DNA from: Prauserella shujinwangii
GTDB taxonomy: Bacteria > Actinomycetota > Actinomycetes > Mycobacteriales > Pseudonocardiaceae
NCBI RefSeq assembly: GCF_003001955.1
Contig: NZ_PVNH01000003.1
Span: forward strand, 558,001 to 622,000
Direction: 5' to 3'
Length of the DNA stretch: 64,000 nucleotides
Positions within the stretch are counted from its first letter, which is position 1, and each line of letters starts with the position of its first letter. The translations under genes and the position numbers were made by a program. Under the pieces are notes generated by a model. It did no database searches. It saw nothing but the letters and a program-made list of their open reading frames with translations, and was not told the DNA's origin. Positions 16,596 to 25,577 of this stretch are shown in pieces.

Positions 16596-18341
16596 TCAGG
16601 TCTGGCCGACGGTGGTCTGGCCGGGCCGCAGCGTGTCGCCGCAGCTGCGCAGGGGGTACGTGGCGGTGCGGGAGTCCCGCTCGACCCGTTCCACCTCGGT
16701 GCGGGCGTACCGGCGCAGCTCGGCGAGCGTGGCCTGGTCCGGTACGGCGCCCTTGCGCACCCAGTCCCCGTTCGGCGGATCGTCGTCGGGGTAGCTGTAG
16801 AGCTGGTGGTAGTCGCGCGCGATCCGCGGGTCGGACGAGATGCCGTTGCCCGAGGCCCACGGCCAGCGCGAGTGGATGAACGTGGGCTTGACCTCCTCGA
16901 ACACGTAGTCCCGCAGGCCCGCCATGTCCCCGTTGCGGATGAACTCGGCGATCCTCGGCTCACCCAGTCCCGCCATGTCCACCAGGTGCAGCCGGGTCGT
17001 CAGGGCGGAGCCGCCCAGGTCGGGCAGCAGCAGGGACGCCTCCCGCAGCCCGAGGATGTCGGCGTAGGCGTTGAAGTTGCGGCCGAGCCGGTCGGCGACG
17101 TAGCACGCCGAGATGTTCGGGTTGGCCCGGAACTCCTCGGCGGACTCGGCGTAGGCCGCGCCCGACGGCAGGGCGGCCACCACGAGCCCCGCGGCGAGCC
17201 AGGCCCGTCTGCGCGGGCGCGAGTGCCGGAACACGTCGGCCACCGCCAGGGAGCCGACCAGCGCGCCGAGCACCCACACGGGCGTCGCGAAGCGGTACTG
17301 CTCCATCCAGTCGGACTCGAGCACCGCGTAGGCGAACAGGGCGAGGCCCAGCGGCACCAGCAGGGCGAGCATGGCCTGCCGCCACCACAGCGGCCGGGCC
17401 AGGGCCATCGCCAGTACCGCGGCGACCACCAGCACCGCGGGCGCGCCCGCGTACGCGACCAGCTCGCCCGGCCGGGCGAAGTCGGACAGCGCGGGCAGGC
17501 TCTGCGACTTGGCCACGGCGGGACTCGAGAGCCACTGCCCGAACGTGGCGAGCCGCCACGCGTAGTAGCCGCCGACCGGCAGCGCGAACGCGGCCACCGA
17601 CAGCGCCGCGTTCCGGATGCTGGGCCGCAGCAGCGGCCTGCGCAGCAGGACCAGCGCCAGCAGCGGGTACGCGCCCGCGTAGACGAGTCCCTCGGGGCGG
17701 GTCAGCGCCGCGACCGCGGCGAGCGCGCCCGCCGCCAGCGCGACCTTCGCCGTGCGCAGCCTGCCGTCGAGGACGGCGAGGAACAGCACCGCGGCCAGCG
17801 CGACGACGGTCAGCGCGTACAGCGAGTTCTCCAGCCCGGAGAAGCTCCAGATGACGAACGAGGGAATGGCCGCGAGGACGAGCCCGGTCGCCGCGGTCAC
17901 CAGCCACGGCCGCCGGGTGACGCGGCGGGCGACCAGGTAGCAGACGGTGAGGATGCCCGCGCAGCACAGGAGCGCGAGACCCTTGGGGAACAGCACGTAG
18001 TCGGGGACGCCGAACAGCGTTCCGTGGTCGAAGAGGCCGACCAGTTTGCCGAGCGCCAGCAGCAGCAGCCACGTCGGGTTGGAGAAGCCCTCCACCGCCT
18101 CCGCGCCGGGGTGGACCACCGGGCCGAGGCCGTCCGCGAAGCTCCGGGCGTAGGCGAAGGTGATGGCCGCGTCGTCGACGATCCAGTTCCCGTACAGGGC
18201 CCCGTGCCAGCCGATCGCCGCCGTGCCGGTGAGCACGGACAGGACGGCGAGCAGGACGGAACGCCGCCGGGCGGGCTCGCCGCCCGGTCGCCCGACATCG
18301 GACGGGTCGACGAGGACCCGCAGGGTTGGGCTGGCTGTCAT
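16596..18341 (-). CDS. GT-C-type membrane glycosyltransferase (AftB-like family)
   Basis: 581 aa with about ten membrane helices and a C-terminal extracytoplasmic domain of about 160 residues. The first extracytoplasmic loop carries WIVDDAAITFAYARSFADG, the paired-Asp motif expected for polyprenyl-phosphate-sugar-dependent GT-C enzymes, followed by GAEAVEGFSNPTWL, which resembles mycobacterial arabinofuranosyl-transferase AftB and relatives. Likely adds a sugar to cell-wall arabinan or a glycolipid (inference). ATG start with GGGGGGAG ribosome site. The AT-rich 188-bp upstream region separates it from divergent hisF. Confidence 0.75.
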   Translation of the reverse strand: MTASPTLRVLVDPSDVGRPGGEPARRRSVLLAVLSVLTGTAAIGWHGALYGNWIVDDAAITFAYARSFADGLGPVVHPGAEAVEGFSNPTWLLLLALGKLVGLFDHGTLFGVPDYVLFPKGLALLCCAGILTVCYLVARRVTRRPWLVTAATGLVLAAIPSFVIWSFSGLENSLYALTVVALAAVLFLAVLDGRLRTAKVALAAGALAAVAALTRPEGLVYAGAYPLLALVLLRRPLLRPSIRNAALSVAAFALPVGGYYAWRLATFGQWLSSPAVAKSQSLPALSDFARPGELVAYAGAPAVLVVAAVLAMALARPLWWRQAMLALLVPLGLALFAYAVLESDWMEQYRFATPVWVLGALVGSLAVADVFRHSRPRRRAWLAAGLVVAALPSGAAYAESAEEFRANPNISACYVADRLGRNFNAYADILGLREASLLLPDLGGSALTTRLHLVDMAGLGEPRIAEFIRNGDMAGLRDYVFEEVKPTFIHSRWPWASGNGISSDPRIARDYHQLYSYPDDDPPNGDWVRKGAVPDQATLAELRRYARTEVERVERDSRTATYPLRSCGDTLRPGQTTVGQT

Positions 18342-18517
18342 ACGGGAACGGCTCCCCCCGGGAATGGGATCTCCAATTCGGAAAAGTCGGCATAACGCTA
18401 GCAGGCAGTTGTGCCGAGACTTTTTTCGGATTCGCGCTGTGCGTGACAATTTCTTGACAGAATCGTCACGAATCCGCGGGCCGCGGATGCGGTCACGGTC
18501 GCCGCCGCCGTGCCCCG

Positions 18518-18523
18518 TACCCT
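18518..18523 (+). promoter_or_regulatory. -10 element of hisF
   Basis: TACCCT, 7 nt before ATG 18531. A GGGAGG at 18524-18529 is too close to ATG 18531 to act on it but is well placed for GTG 18537; the -10 spacing favours leaderless start at 18531. Confidence 0.5.
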
Positions 18524-18530
18524 GGGAGGC

Positions 18531-19304
18531 ATGTCCGTGGCGGTGAGGGTGATCCCGTGTCTCGACGTGGACGCGGGCCGGGTGGTGAAGGGCGTCAACT
18601 TCGCGGACCTGCGCGACGCCGGTGACCCGGTGGAGCTGGCGCGGGCCTACGACGCGGAGGGGGCCGACGAGCTCACCTTCCTCGACGTCACCGCGTCCTC
18701 GGGCAACCGCGAGACCACCTTCGACGTGGTCCGGCGTACCGCTGAGCAGGTGTTCATCCCGCTCACCGTGGGCGGCGGCGTGCGCGGCTGCGACGACATC
18801 GACCGGTTGCTGCGGGCCGGTGCCGACAAGGTCAGCATCAACACCGCGGCGATCGCGCGACCGGAGCTGCTGCGGGAGGCCTCGCGCCGGTTCGGCGCAC
18901 AGTGCGTGGTGCTCTCCGTGGACGCCAGGCGGGTGCCGGAGGGCGGCGAGCCCACGGCGTCCGGCTTCGAGGTGACCACGCACGGCGGCCGGCGCGGCAC
19001 CGGGATCGACGCGGTCGAGTGGGCCGCGCGGGGCGAGGAGCTCGGTGTCGGCGAGATCCTGCTGAACTCGATGGACGCCGACGGCACGAAGGCCGGGTTC
19101 GACCTGGAGCTCATCGAACTGGTGCGCCGCGCGGTGCGGGTGCCGGTGATCGCCAGCGGCGGCGCGGGCAGCCCCGGGCACTTCCCGCCCGCCGTGCACG
19201 CCGGTGCCGACGCGGTGCTGGCCGCGAGCGTGTTCCACTTCGGGGAGCTCAAGATCGCCGAGGTGAAGGACGCGCTGCGGGCACAGGGAGTCGTGGTCCG
19301 GTGA
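18531..19304 (+). CDS. hisF: Imidazole glycerol phosphate synthase, cyclase subunit
   Basis: 257 aa (beta/alpha)8 barrel partner of HisH. Catalytic Asp12 in [12 protein letters not shown], the second Asp in [13 protein letters not shown], and phosphate-binding loops GGGVRG and ASGGAG are intact. Start choice lies between ATG 18531 and GTG 18537, two residues apart. The stop overlaps the hisI GTG. It has its own promoter because the upstream his genes are separated by six unrelated genes. Confidence 0.95.
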   Translation: MSVAVRVIPCLDVDAGRVVKGVNFADLRDAGDPVELARAYDAEGADELTFLDVTASSGNRETTFDVVRRTAEQVFIPLTVGGGVRGCDDIDRLLRAGADKVSINTAAIARPELLREASRRFGAQCVVLSVDARRVPEGGEPTASGFEVTTHGGRRGTGIDAVEWAARGEELGVGEILLNSMDADGTKAGFDLELIELVRRAVRVPVIASGGAGSPGHFPPAVHAGADAVLAASVFHFGELKIAEVKDALRAQGVVVR

Positions 19305-19660
19305 CGGACGCGCTCGACCCGGCGATCGCGGAGCGGCTCACGAGAACCCCGGACGGCCTCGTGTGCGCGGTGGTGGTCGAGCACGGCACCTCGGACGTGC
19401 TCATGGTGGCCTGGATGAACGACGAGGCGCTGCACCGCACGCTGACCACGCGGCGGGCCACCTACTGGTCGCGCAGCAGGCAGCGGCTGTGGGTGAAGGG
19501 CGAGACGTCGGGGCACACGCAGCGCGTGCGCGAGGTGCGGATCGACTGCGACGCCGACACGTTGCTGGTGCGCGTCGACCAGACGGGGCCCGCGTGCCAT
19601 ACCGGCACGCACACGTGTTTCGACACCGACGACCGCGTGCTGCTCGCCGACGACGGGTGA
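19301..19660 (+). CDS. hisI: Phosphoribosyl-AMP cyclohydrolase
   Basis: 119 aa, the monofunctional actinobacterial form without a HisE domain. Opens the adenine ring of PR-AMP in histidine synthesis. Signature [17 protein letters not shown], metal-binding DCDADT and Zn ligands in [12 protein letters not shown] are all present. GTG start overlapping the hisF stop (GTGA). Confidence 0.95.
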   Translation: MTDALDPAIAERLTRTPDGLVCAVVVEHGTSDVLMVAWMNDEALHRTLTTRRATYWSRSRQRLWVKGETSGHTQRVREVRIDCDADTLLVRVDQTGPACHTGTHTCFDTDDRVLLADDG

Positions 19661-19676
19661 GCGGCGGCGGGCCGTC

Positions 19677-20306
19677 TCAGTCGATGTCGCCGGTCAGGTA
19701 GCGCTGCAGGGTCGGCGCGACCCCGGCGACGATCGTCTCGATGTCGGCGGAGGCCAGCGGCTCCAGCCCGATGACGTAGCGCGCCATGCCCATGCCGATG
19801 ATCTGGCTCGCGCAGAGGGACGCCCGCAGCTCGGGCCGGTCGCAGCCGGCCGCCTCGGTGATGCCCTTGAACATGCGGTGCACGAGGAAGTCCTTCAGCG
19901 CCCGCAGCGCCTCGTCGCGAGCGGTGACGCTGCGGACCAGCGCGATGAACACCTCGCCGCCCGCGCCGTCCCAGTTGGCCAGGAAGGTGCGCACGATGTT
20001 GTCCCCGAGGTGTTCGGGTCCATCCGCGGTCACCTGGTCGAGCACCACCTGCGGATCGAACGGCACGCGCAGCACGGCCTGGGCGAACAGCCCGTCCTTG
20101 CTGCCGAACCAGTGGTTCACCATGGCCGGATCGACCCCGGCCCTGGCGGCGATCGACCGCACGGTCGCGCCGTCGTAACCGTGCTCGGCGAACTCCGTCC
20201 GCGCGGCGGTGACCAGCGCCGCCCTCGTGTCCTCCCCCGCGGGCCTGCGGCCGCGCCGCCGGACGCCGGTAGTCTTGCCGTTGGCGGTCGTCACAGGCAC
20301 CATCAT
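19677..20306 (-). CDS. TetR-family transcriptional regulator
   Basis: 209 aa. N-terminal TetR helix-turn-helix (AARTEFAEHGYDGATVRSIAARAGVDPAMVNHWFGSKDGLF split across about residues 33-70) and a C-terminal domain of the TetR_C type (RPELRASLCASQIIGMGMARYVIG). Two adjacent ATGs (20306, 20303) are possible. Divergent from trpE, with a perfect inverted repeat 21 bp upstream of the start. Whether it controls trp genes or only itself is not known. Confidence 0.87.
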   Translation of the reverse strand: MMVPVTTANGKTTGVRRRGRRPAGEDTRAALVTAARTEFAEHGYDGATVRSIAARAGVDPAMVNHWFGSKDGLFAQAVLRVPFDPQVVLDQVTADGPEHLGDNIVRTFLANWDGAGGEVFIALVRSVTARDEALRALKDFLVHRMFKGITEAAGCDRPELRASLCASQIIGMGMARYVIGLEPLASADIETIVAGVAPTLQRYLTGDID

Positions 20307-20326
20307 GGCCGATCCACGGACTGAAT

Positions 20327-20340
20327 TCAACAAGCGTTGA
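20327..20340. promoter_or_regulatory. Candidate TetR operator
   Basis: TCAAC-AAGC-GTTGA, perfect 5-bp inverted repeat in an AT-rich island between the TetR gene and trpE. On the minus strand it abuts TGAATT, a possible -10 for the regulator. Confidence 0.5.
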
Positions 20341-20375
20341 GATCTGCCCCGCGCGGAGCCCGGGTGGCGGCGACG

Positions 20376-20386
20376 GCACAATGTGC
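20376..20386 (+). promoter_or_regulatory. trpE -10 region embedded in a perfect palindrome
   Basis: GCACAATGTGC is a perfect 11-bp inverted repeat. It contains CACAAT (20377-20382), a -10-like element ending exactly 6 nt before ATG 20389, so it may be both leaderless promoter and operator. No leader peptide or attenuator precedes trpE. Confidence 0.5.
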
Positions 20387-20388
20387 GC

Positions 20389-21951
20389 ATGGTGACTGCC
20401 CACTCCCTCGACGCCGGTGCTGGGCTCGGCGCGGTCAGCCCGGCGCGCGACGAGTTCCGCGCGCTCGCCGGTGACCGGCGCGTGATCCCGGTGGTGCGGC
20501 GACTGCTCGCCGACGCGGACACGCCGGTCGCGCTCTACCGCAAGCTCGCCGGCGACCGCCCCGGCACGTTCCTGCTCGAGTCGGCGGAGAACGGCGAGTC
20601 GTGGTCACGCTGGTCGTTCATCGGCGTGCGCAGTCCCGCGGCACTCACGGTGCGCGACGGCGAGGCCGTGTGGACCGGGACGCCGGTCGCCGGGCTGCCG
20701 ACCGGTGGCGACCCGCTGAGCGTGCTGCGGGAGACCATCGAGATCCTGCACACCGAGCCGCTGCCCGGCATGCCGCCGCTGACCGGGGGCATGGTCGGCT
20801 ACATCGGCTACGACGCGGTCCGCTGGATCGAACGCCTTCCCGAGCTGGCCGAGAAGGACATCGACATCCCCGAGCTGACGATGCTGCTGGCCACCGACCT
20901 CGCGGCGTTCGACCACCACGAGGGCACGGTGACGCTCATCGCGAACGCCGTGAACTGGGACGACTCGCCCGAGCGCGTCGACGCGGCCTACGACGACGCC
21001 GTGCGCAGGCTCGACGAGATGACCGTGCGGCTGGGCACGCCCGCACCGGCCACGAACGCGGTGTTCGACCGGCCCGCCCCCGAGTTCACCCGGCGGCGCA
21101 GCAAGGAGGACTTCCACGCGGCCGTGCACCGCGCGGTCGAGGCGATCCACGCGGGCGAGGCGTTCCAGGTCGTGCCGTCGCAGCGGTTCGAGATGCGCAC
21201 CGGCGCCGACGCGCTCGACGTCTACCGCGTGCTGCGCACGTCCAACCCGAGCCCGTACATGTACCTGCTGCGGCTCGACGGCTTCGACATCGTCGGCTCC
21301 AGCCCGGAGTCGCTGGTGACCGTGCGCGACGGGCGGGCCACGACGCACCCCATCGCGGGCACGCGCTGGCGCGGCGTCGACCCGGAGGAGGACGCGCAGC
21401 TGGCGAAGGACCTGCTCGCCGACGAGAAGGAACGCTCGGAGCACCTCATGCTCGTCGACCTCGGCCGCAACGACCTCGGCAAGGTCTGCAAGCCCGGCAC
21501 GGTCCGCGTGGTCGAGTTCTTCGCGATCGAACGCTACAGCCACGTGATGCACCTGGTGTCCACCGTGACCGGGGAGCTGGCGGAGGGCCGCACCGCCTTC
21601 GACGCGGTGCGGGCGTGCTTCCCGGCGGGGACCTTGTCCGGGGCGCCGAAGGTCCGGGCGATGGAGCTCATCGAGGAACTCGAGCCCACCCGCCGCGGGT
21701 TGTACGGCGGCGTCGTCGGCTACCTCGACTTCGCGGGCGACGCCGACACCGCCATCGCCATCCGCACCGCGCTGATGCGCGACGGCGTCGCCTACGTGCA
21801 GGCGGGCGGCGGGGTGGTGGCCGACTCGGACGCCGACTACGAGGACAACGAGTCGCTCAACAAGGCCCGCACGGTGCTTTCCGCCGTCGCGGCGGCCGGT
21901 ACGCTCGCGCCCGCCACCGTGCCGGGCCGGGCGGGGGATGCCGGTGTCTGA
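20389..21951 (+). CDS. trpE: Anthranilate synthase component I
   Basis: 520 aa. Converts chorismate plus ammonia to anthranilate. The N-terminal tryptophan feedback-site LLESA motif (residues 62-66) is intact, so allosteric inhibition is expected. The chorismate-binding core shows [27 protein letters not shown] and [18 protein letters not shown] 20389 is favoured by the -10 at 6 nt. The glutaminase subunit (trpG) is not in the window. Overlaps the next gene by 14 bp. Confidence 0.96.
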   Translation: MVTAHSLDAGAGLGAVSPARDEFRALAGDRRVIPVVRRLLADADTPVALYRKLAGDRPGTFLLESAENGESWSRWSFIGVRSPAALTVRDGEAVWTGTPVAGLPTGGDPLSVLRETIEILHTEPLPGMPPLTGGMVGYIGYDAVRWIERLPELAEKDIDIPELTMLLATDLAAFDHHEGTVTLIANAVNWDDSPERVDAAYDDAVRRLDEMTVRLGTPAPATNAVFDRPAPEFTRRRSKEDFHAAVHRAVEAIHAGEAFQVVPSQRFEMRTGADALDVYRVLRTSNPSPYMYLLRLDGFDIVGSSPESLVTVRDGRATTHPIAGTRWRGVDPEEDAQLAKDLLADEKERSEHLMLVDLGRNDLGKVCKPGTVRVVEFFAIERYSHVMHLVSTVTGELAEGRTAFDAVRACFPAGTLSGAPKVRAMELIEELEPTRRGLYGGVVGYLDFAGDADTAIAIRTALMRDGVAYVQAGGGVVADSDADYEDNESLNKARTVLSAVAAAGTLAPATVPGRAGDAGV

Positions 21952-22498
21952 GGCCGGAGCGCGGAGCGGCAAGCGTCCACTGTGGATGTCGGTGGGCGCG
22001 CTGCTGCTCGGTGCGGCCGCGCTGTGGGCCTCGTCGCGCCTGGTCTGGTTCGCCGAGTCGGCCGACGGCGGCGTGCGCGGCACGGTGCTGCGCACGCAGA
22101 CCGGTGCGGAGCGCTCCGGTGCGCTGATCCCGCTCGCCGTGCTCGCGCTGGCCGGGGTGGCCGGGATGGTCGCCACCGGCGGCTGGCCGCGGCGGCTGCT
22201 CGGCGGCGTGCTCGTGGCCGCGGGGGTGGCCGCGTGCTGGGTGGCGCTGTCCGGGCTGCGGTTCGGAGGCCATCCCGAGGGCGCGCCGGTGGCCGAGATG
22301 TACGCCGCGCACGGGCTCGCCGTCGCGGGCGGGGCGCTGATCGTGGTGGGCGGGTTGCTCGGGCTGCGCAAGGCGGGGCGGATGCCGCGGCTCGGCGCGA
22401 AGTACTCGGCGCCGGGCGCCAAACGGGCGGAGCGAGACCCAGGCACGGAGCTGTGGGACGCGCTCTCGGATGGCGAGGATCCGACCACGCGGAGTTAA
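21938..22498 (+). CDS. Trp-operon-associated membrane protein (TIGR02234 type)
   Basis: 186 aa, four predicted membrane helices (starting [15 protein letters not shown]) and a charged C-terminal tail. Proteins of this type sit between trpE and trpC in many actinobacteria (Rv1610 in M. tuberculosis); function unknown, perhaps tryptophan or indole transport-related. GTG/ATG starts cluster at the trpE 3' end; ATG at 21938 overlaps trpE by 14 bp. Confidence 0.85.
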   Translation: MPVSEAGARSGKRPLWMSVGALLLGAAALWASSRLVWFAESADGGVRGTVLRTQTGAERSGALIPLAVLALAGVAGMVATGGWPRRLLGGVLVAAGVAACWVALSGLRFGGHPEGAPVAEMYAAHGLAVAGGALIVVGGLLGLRKAGRMPRLGAKYSAPGAKRAERDPGTELWDALSDGEDPTTRS

Positions 22499-22567
22499 CA
22501 GGGTGTCGTCTGCGCTGGTGAGAAAGGTTGTCTCCGCCCCGGAACAGATGCGCTTCGGCGCCGGGGT

Positions 22568-22573
22568 TAGCAT
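22568..22573 (+). promoter_or_regulatory. Possible internal promoter of trpCBA
   Basis: TAGCAT in the 155-bp gap between the membrane-protein gene and trpC, about 28 nt before the small ORF at 22601. The gap is notably AT-richer than its surroundings. No convincing -35 seen. Confidence 0.35.
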
Positions 22574-22600
22574 CTTTTCGGCGGGAAGGGGAAGGTTTTT

Positions 22601-22657
22601 GTGAGCCACCTTGCGAGTGAATCAGCGACCGCGACACCCGGTGGGGTAACCCGGTGA
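22601..22657 (+). CDS. Putative 18-aa small ORF coupled to trpC
   Basis: GTG start with GAAGG 5 nt upstream, 18 codons ([18 protein letters not shown]), and a stop that overlaps the trpC GTG in a GTGA junction. Several codons (CTT, AGT, TCA, ACA, GTA) are rare in this genome, and there are no Trp codons, so it is not a classic trp leader. It may serve only to deliver ribosomes to trpC, or may be a chance ORF. Confidence 0.35.
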   Translation: MSHLASESATATPGGVTR

Positions 22658-23463
22658 GCGTTCTGGAGGACATCGTCGCGGGCGTGCGGGCCGACCTGGC
22701 CGAGCGGGAGGCCGCACTGCCGTTCGACGAACTGAAGCAACGCGCCGCCAAGGCGCCCGAGCCGCGGGACGCGCTCGCGGCGCTGCGGGAGTCGGGGATC
22801 GGGGTGATCGCCGAGGTCAAGCGGCGCAGCCCGTCCAAGGGCGAGCTGGCGCCGATCGCGGATCCGGCCGCGCTGGCGAAGGACTACGCCGACGCGGGCG
22901 CGCGCGTGGTCAGCGTGCTCACCGAGCAGCGCCGGTTCGGCGGCTCGCTCGCCGACCTCGACGCCGTCCGCGCCGCGGTGGACGTCCCCCTGCTGCGCAA
23001 GGACTTCATCGTCAGCCCGTACCAGGTGCACGAGGCGCGCCTGCACGGTGCGGACATGGTCCTGCTGATCGTGGCCGCCCTGGAGCAGAACGCGCTGTCG
23101 GCGCTGCTCGACCGCGTCGAGTCGCTGGGCATGACCGCGCTGGTGGAGGTGCACAACGCCGAGGAGGCCGACCGGGCGCTGGAGGCGGGTGCCTCGGTGA
23201 TCGGCATCAACGCGCGCAACCTGCACACGCTCGAGGTCGACCGCGACGTCTTCGCCCGGCTGGCCCCCGGCCTGCCGATGGAGACGTTCAAGATCGCCGA
23301 GTCCGGCGTGCGCGGGCCGGGTGACCTGATGGCCTACGCCGGTCAGGGCGCCGACGCGGTGCTCGTCGGGGAGGGGCTGGTCGCGTCCGAGGATCCCAAG
23401 GGCGCGCTCGTCAAGCTCGTCACCGCGGGCTCGCACCCCGCGTGCCCGAGGCCGAGCCGATGA
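22654..23463 (+). CDS. trpC: Indole-3-glycerol-phosphate synthase
   Basis: 269 aa (beta/alpha)8 barrel, monofunctional as usual in actinobacteria. Converts CdRP to indole glycerol phosphate. Catalytic lysines are seen in [11 protein letters not shown] (about residue 53) and LLRKDFIV (about 114), and the acid/base region in [16 protein letters not shown] start; stop overlaps trpB ATG by 4 bp. Confidence 0.95.
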   Translation: MSVLEDIVAGVRADLAEREAALPFDELKQRAAKAPEPRDALAALRESGIGVIAEVKRRSPSKGELAPIADPAALAKDYADAGARVVSVLTEQRRFGGSLADLDAVRAAVDVPLLRKDFIVSPYQVHEARLHGADMVLLIVAALEQNALSALLDRVESLGMTALVEVHNAEEADRALEAGASVIGINARNLHTLEVDRDVFARLAPGLPMETFKIAESGVRGPGDLMAYAGQGADAVLVGEGLVASEDPKGALVKLVTAGSHPACPRPSR

Positions 23464-24698
23464 CCGACGACGGCGAGGACAAGCCCCCGCGCGGCGAGCA
23501 CGACCCGGACGAGCGCGGGCACTTCGGGCCGTACGGCGGGCGGTTCATGCCGGAGGCGCTGATCGGCGCCCTCGACGAGCTGTCCGCCGAGTACGACAAG
23601 GCGCGCCTGGACCCCGCGTTCCACGACGAGCTCTCCCGCCTGCTCTCCGGTTACGCGGGCAGGCCGTCGCTGCTCACCGAGGCTCCCCGGTTCGCCGAGC
23701 ACGCGGGCGGTGCACGGATCTTCCTCAAGCGCGAGGATCTCAACCACACCGGCTCGCACAAGATCAACAATGTGCTGGGCCAGGCGCTGCTGACGAAGCG
23801 GATGGGCAAGAAGCGGGTCATCGCCGAGACGGGGGCCGGGCAGCACGGCGTCGCCACCGCCACCGCCTGCGCGCTGCTCGGGCTCGACTGCGTGATCTAC
23901 ATGGGCGAGGTCGACACCGAGCGGCAGGCGCTCAACGTCGCCCGCATGCGGCTCCTCGGCGCCGAGGTGATCCCGGTGAAGACCGGCTCGCGCACCCTCA
24001 AGGACGCCATCAACGAGGCGCTGCGGGACTGGGTGACCAATGTGGACACCACGCACTACCTGCTGGGCACGGCCGCGGGCGCGCACCCGTTCCCGCTGCT
24101 GGTGCGGAACTTCCACAAGGTGATCGGCGAGGAGGCCAGGGCGCAGATCCTCGAGCTCACCGGGCGGCTGCCGGACGTCGTCGCCGCGTGCGTCGGCGGC
24201 GGGTCCAACGCGATCGGCATCTTCCACGGCTTCCTCGACGACGCGGACGTGCGGCTCGTCGGCCTCGAACCCGGCGGAAAGGGCCTGGACAGCGGCGAGC
24301 ACGGGGCCACCCTCACCAAGGGCACGCCGGGCACGCTGCACGGGGCCCTTTCGTACCTGTTGCAGGACGCCGACGGGCAGACCACCGAGGCCTACTCGAT
24401 CTCGGCGGGGCTGGACTACCCGGGGGTCGGGCCCGAGCACTCGTGGCTCAAGGACACCGGGCGCGCCGAGTACCGCGCGGTCACCGACGCCGAGGCGATG
24501 GAGGCATTCCAGCTGCTGTCGCGCACGGAGGGCATCATCCCGGCGATCGAGTCGGCCCACGCGCTCGCCGGTGCGCTGCGGCTGGGCCGGGAGCTGGGCG
24601 GCGAGGCGCACATCCTGGTGAGCCTCTCCGGCCGCGGCGACAAGGACGTGGACACCGCGGCGCGGTACTTCCAGCTGGTGGACGAGGAGAAGTTGTGA
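23460..24698 (+). CDS. trpB: Tryptophan synthase beta chain
   Basis: 412 aa PLP enzyme joining indole and serine. PLP lysine Lys101 in HTGSHKINN, catalytic Glu in AETGAGQHG, and phosphate-binding GGGSNAIG are all present. ATG 23460 (ATGA overlap with trpC) is preferred to GTG 23442, which lies inside trpC. Stop overlaps the trpA GTG. Confidence 0.97.
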   Translation: MTDDGEDKPPRGEHDPDERGHFGPYGGRFMPEALIGALDELSAEYDKARLDPAFHDELSRLLSGYAGRPSLLTEAPRFAEHAGGARIFLKREDLNHTGSHKINNVLGQALLTKRMGKKRVIAETGAGQHGVATATACALLGLDCVIYMGEVDTERQALNVARMRLLGAEVIPVKTGSRTLKDAINEALRDWVTNVDTTHYLLGTAAGAHPFPLLVRNFHKVIGEEARAQILELTGRLPDVVAACVGGGSNAIGIFHGFLDDADVRLVGLEPGGKGLDSGEHGATLTKGTPGTLHGALSYLLQDADGQTTEAYSISAGLDYPGVGPEHSWLKDTGRAEYRAVTDAEAMEAFQLLSRTEGIIPAIESAHALAGALRLGRELGGEAHILVSLSGRGDKDVDTAARYFQLVDEEKL

Positions 24699-25495
24699 CC
24701 GGGCTCGGCGAGCTGTTCGAGCGGACGCGGGCGGAGCGGCGCGGTGCGCTGATCGGCTACCTGCCCGCGGGCTACCCCGACGTGGCGGCGTCGAAGGAGC
24801 TGCTCGCGGCGACGCTCGACGCGGGGGCCGACCTGGTCGAGGTGGGTGTTCCCTACTCCGACCCGGTGATGGACGGGCCGACCATCCAGGCGGCGGCCGA
24901 CGCGGCGCTGAAGGCCGGGTTCCGGCTCAAGCACCTGTTCGAGGTCGTGGAGTCCCTTTCCGCGCGCGGCGGGCGCGCCGTGGTCATGACGTACTGGAAC
25001 CCGGTGTACCGCTACGGCGTGGACCGGTTCGCGCGGGACCTCGCGTCGGCGGGCGGGCTCGGGCTGATCACTCCCGACCTCACCCCGGACGAGGCGGGTG
25101 ACTGGATCGCGGCGTCCGACGCGCACGGTCTCGACCGGATCTTCCTGGTGGCTCCCTCGTCGTCGGAGGAACGGCTGCACCTCACGGCCGGTGCCACCAC
25201 GGGCTTCGTCTACGCGACCGCGGTCATGGGCGTCACCGGCGCGCGGGACAGGGTCGGCTCCGGAGCCGCGGAGCTGGTGCGGCGCACCCGCGCGCACACC
25301 GACCTGCCGATCGGCGTGGGGCTCGGCGTGCGGTCGCGCGAGCAGGCCGCGGAGGTGGCCGGGTTCGCCGACGCGGTGATCGTCGGCTCGGCGCTCGTCA
25401 GCAGGGCCACCGAGGGCACCGAGGCGGTGCGGGCGCTGACCGCCGAGCTGGCCGAGGGCGTCCGCGCACCGGAACCAGCCGCCCAGCCCTCGTGA
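24695..25495 (+). CDS. trpA: Tryptophan synthase alpha chain
   Basis: 266 aa (beta/alpha)8 barrel releasing indole from indole glycerol phosphate and channelling it to TrpB. Catalytic Glu49 ([10 protein letters not shown]) and Asp60 (MDGP) are in place, and the C-terminal phosphate site GLGVRS and VGSAL are intact. GTG start in a GTGA overlap. The stop codon lies inside the left arm of a family A gene-end repeat. Confidence 0.96.
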   Translation: MTGLGELFERTRAERRGALIGYLPAGYPDVAASKELLAATLDAGADLVEVGVPYSDPVMDGPTIQAAADAALKAGFRLKHLFEVVESLSARGGRAVVMTYWNPVYRYGVDRFARDLASAGGLGLITPDLTPDEAGDWIAASDAHGLDRIFLVAPSSSEERLHLTAGATTGFVYATAVMGVTGARDRVGSGAAELVRRTRAHTDLPIGVGLGVRSREQAAEVAGFADAVIVGSALVSRATEGTEAVRALTAELAEGVRAPEPAAQPS

Positions 25496-25534
25496 GTGTT
25501 TCTCGTGGTTAGAACAACGTTCTTCACTCACGAG
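25489..25534. repeat. Palindromic gene-end repeat, family A copy 2
   Basis: Perfect outer arms CTCGTGAGTG (25489-25498) and CACTCACGAG (25525-25534); inner region CGTGGTTAGAACAACGTT shared with copy 3. The trpA stop codon (25493-25495) is part of the left arm. Probable trp-operon terminator. Confidence 0.78.
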
Positions 25535-25565
25535 CCCTGGGCGGTCGGTATCCCGGTGCGCGCGC

Positions 25566-25571
25566 TACGGT
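25566..25571 (+). promoter_or_regulatory. -10 element of lgt (leaderless)
   Basis: TACGGT followed by exactly 6 nt and GTG 25578; no Shine-Dalgarno present. Confidence 0.55.
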
Positions 25572-25577
25572 GACGGG

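Noticed and set aside
20341-20388. trp leader peptide with Trp codons before trpE
   Set aside because: No ORF with Trp codons and no terminator/antiterminator stems in the gap; the -10 abuts the start codon.
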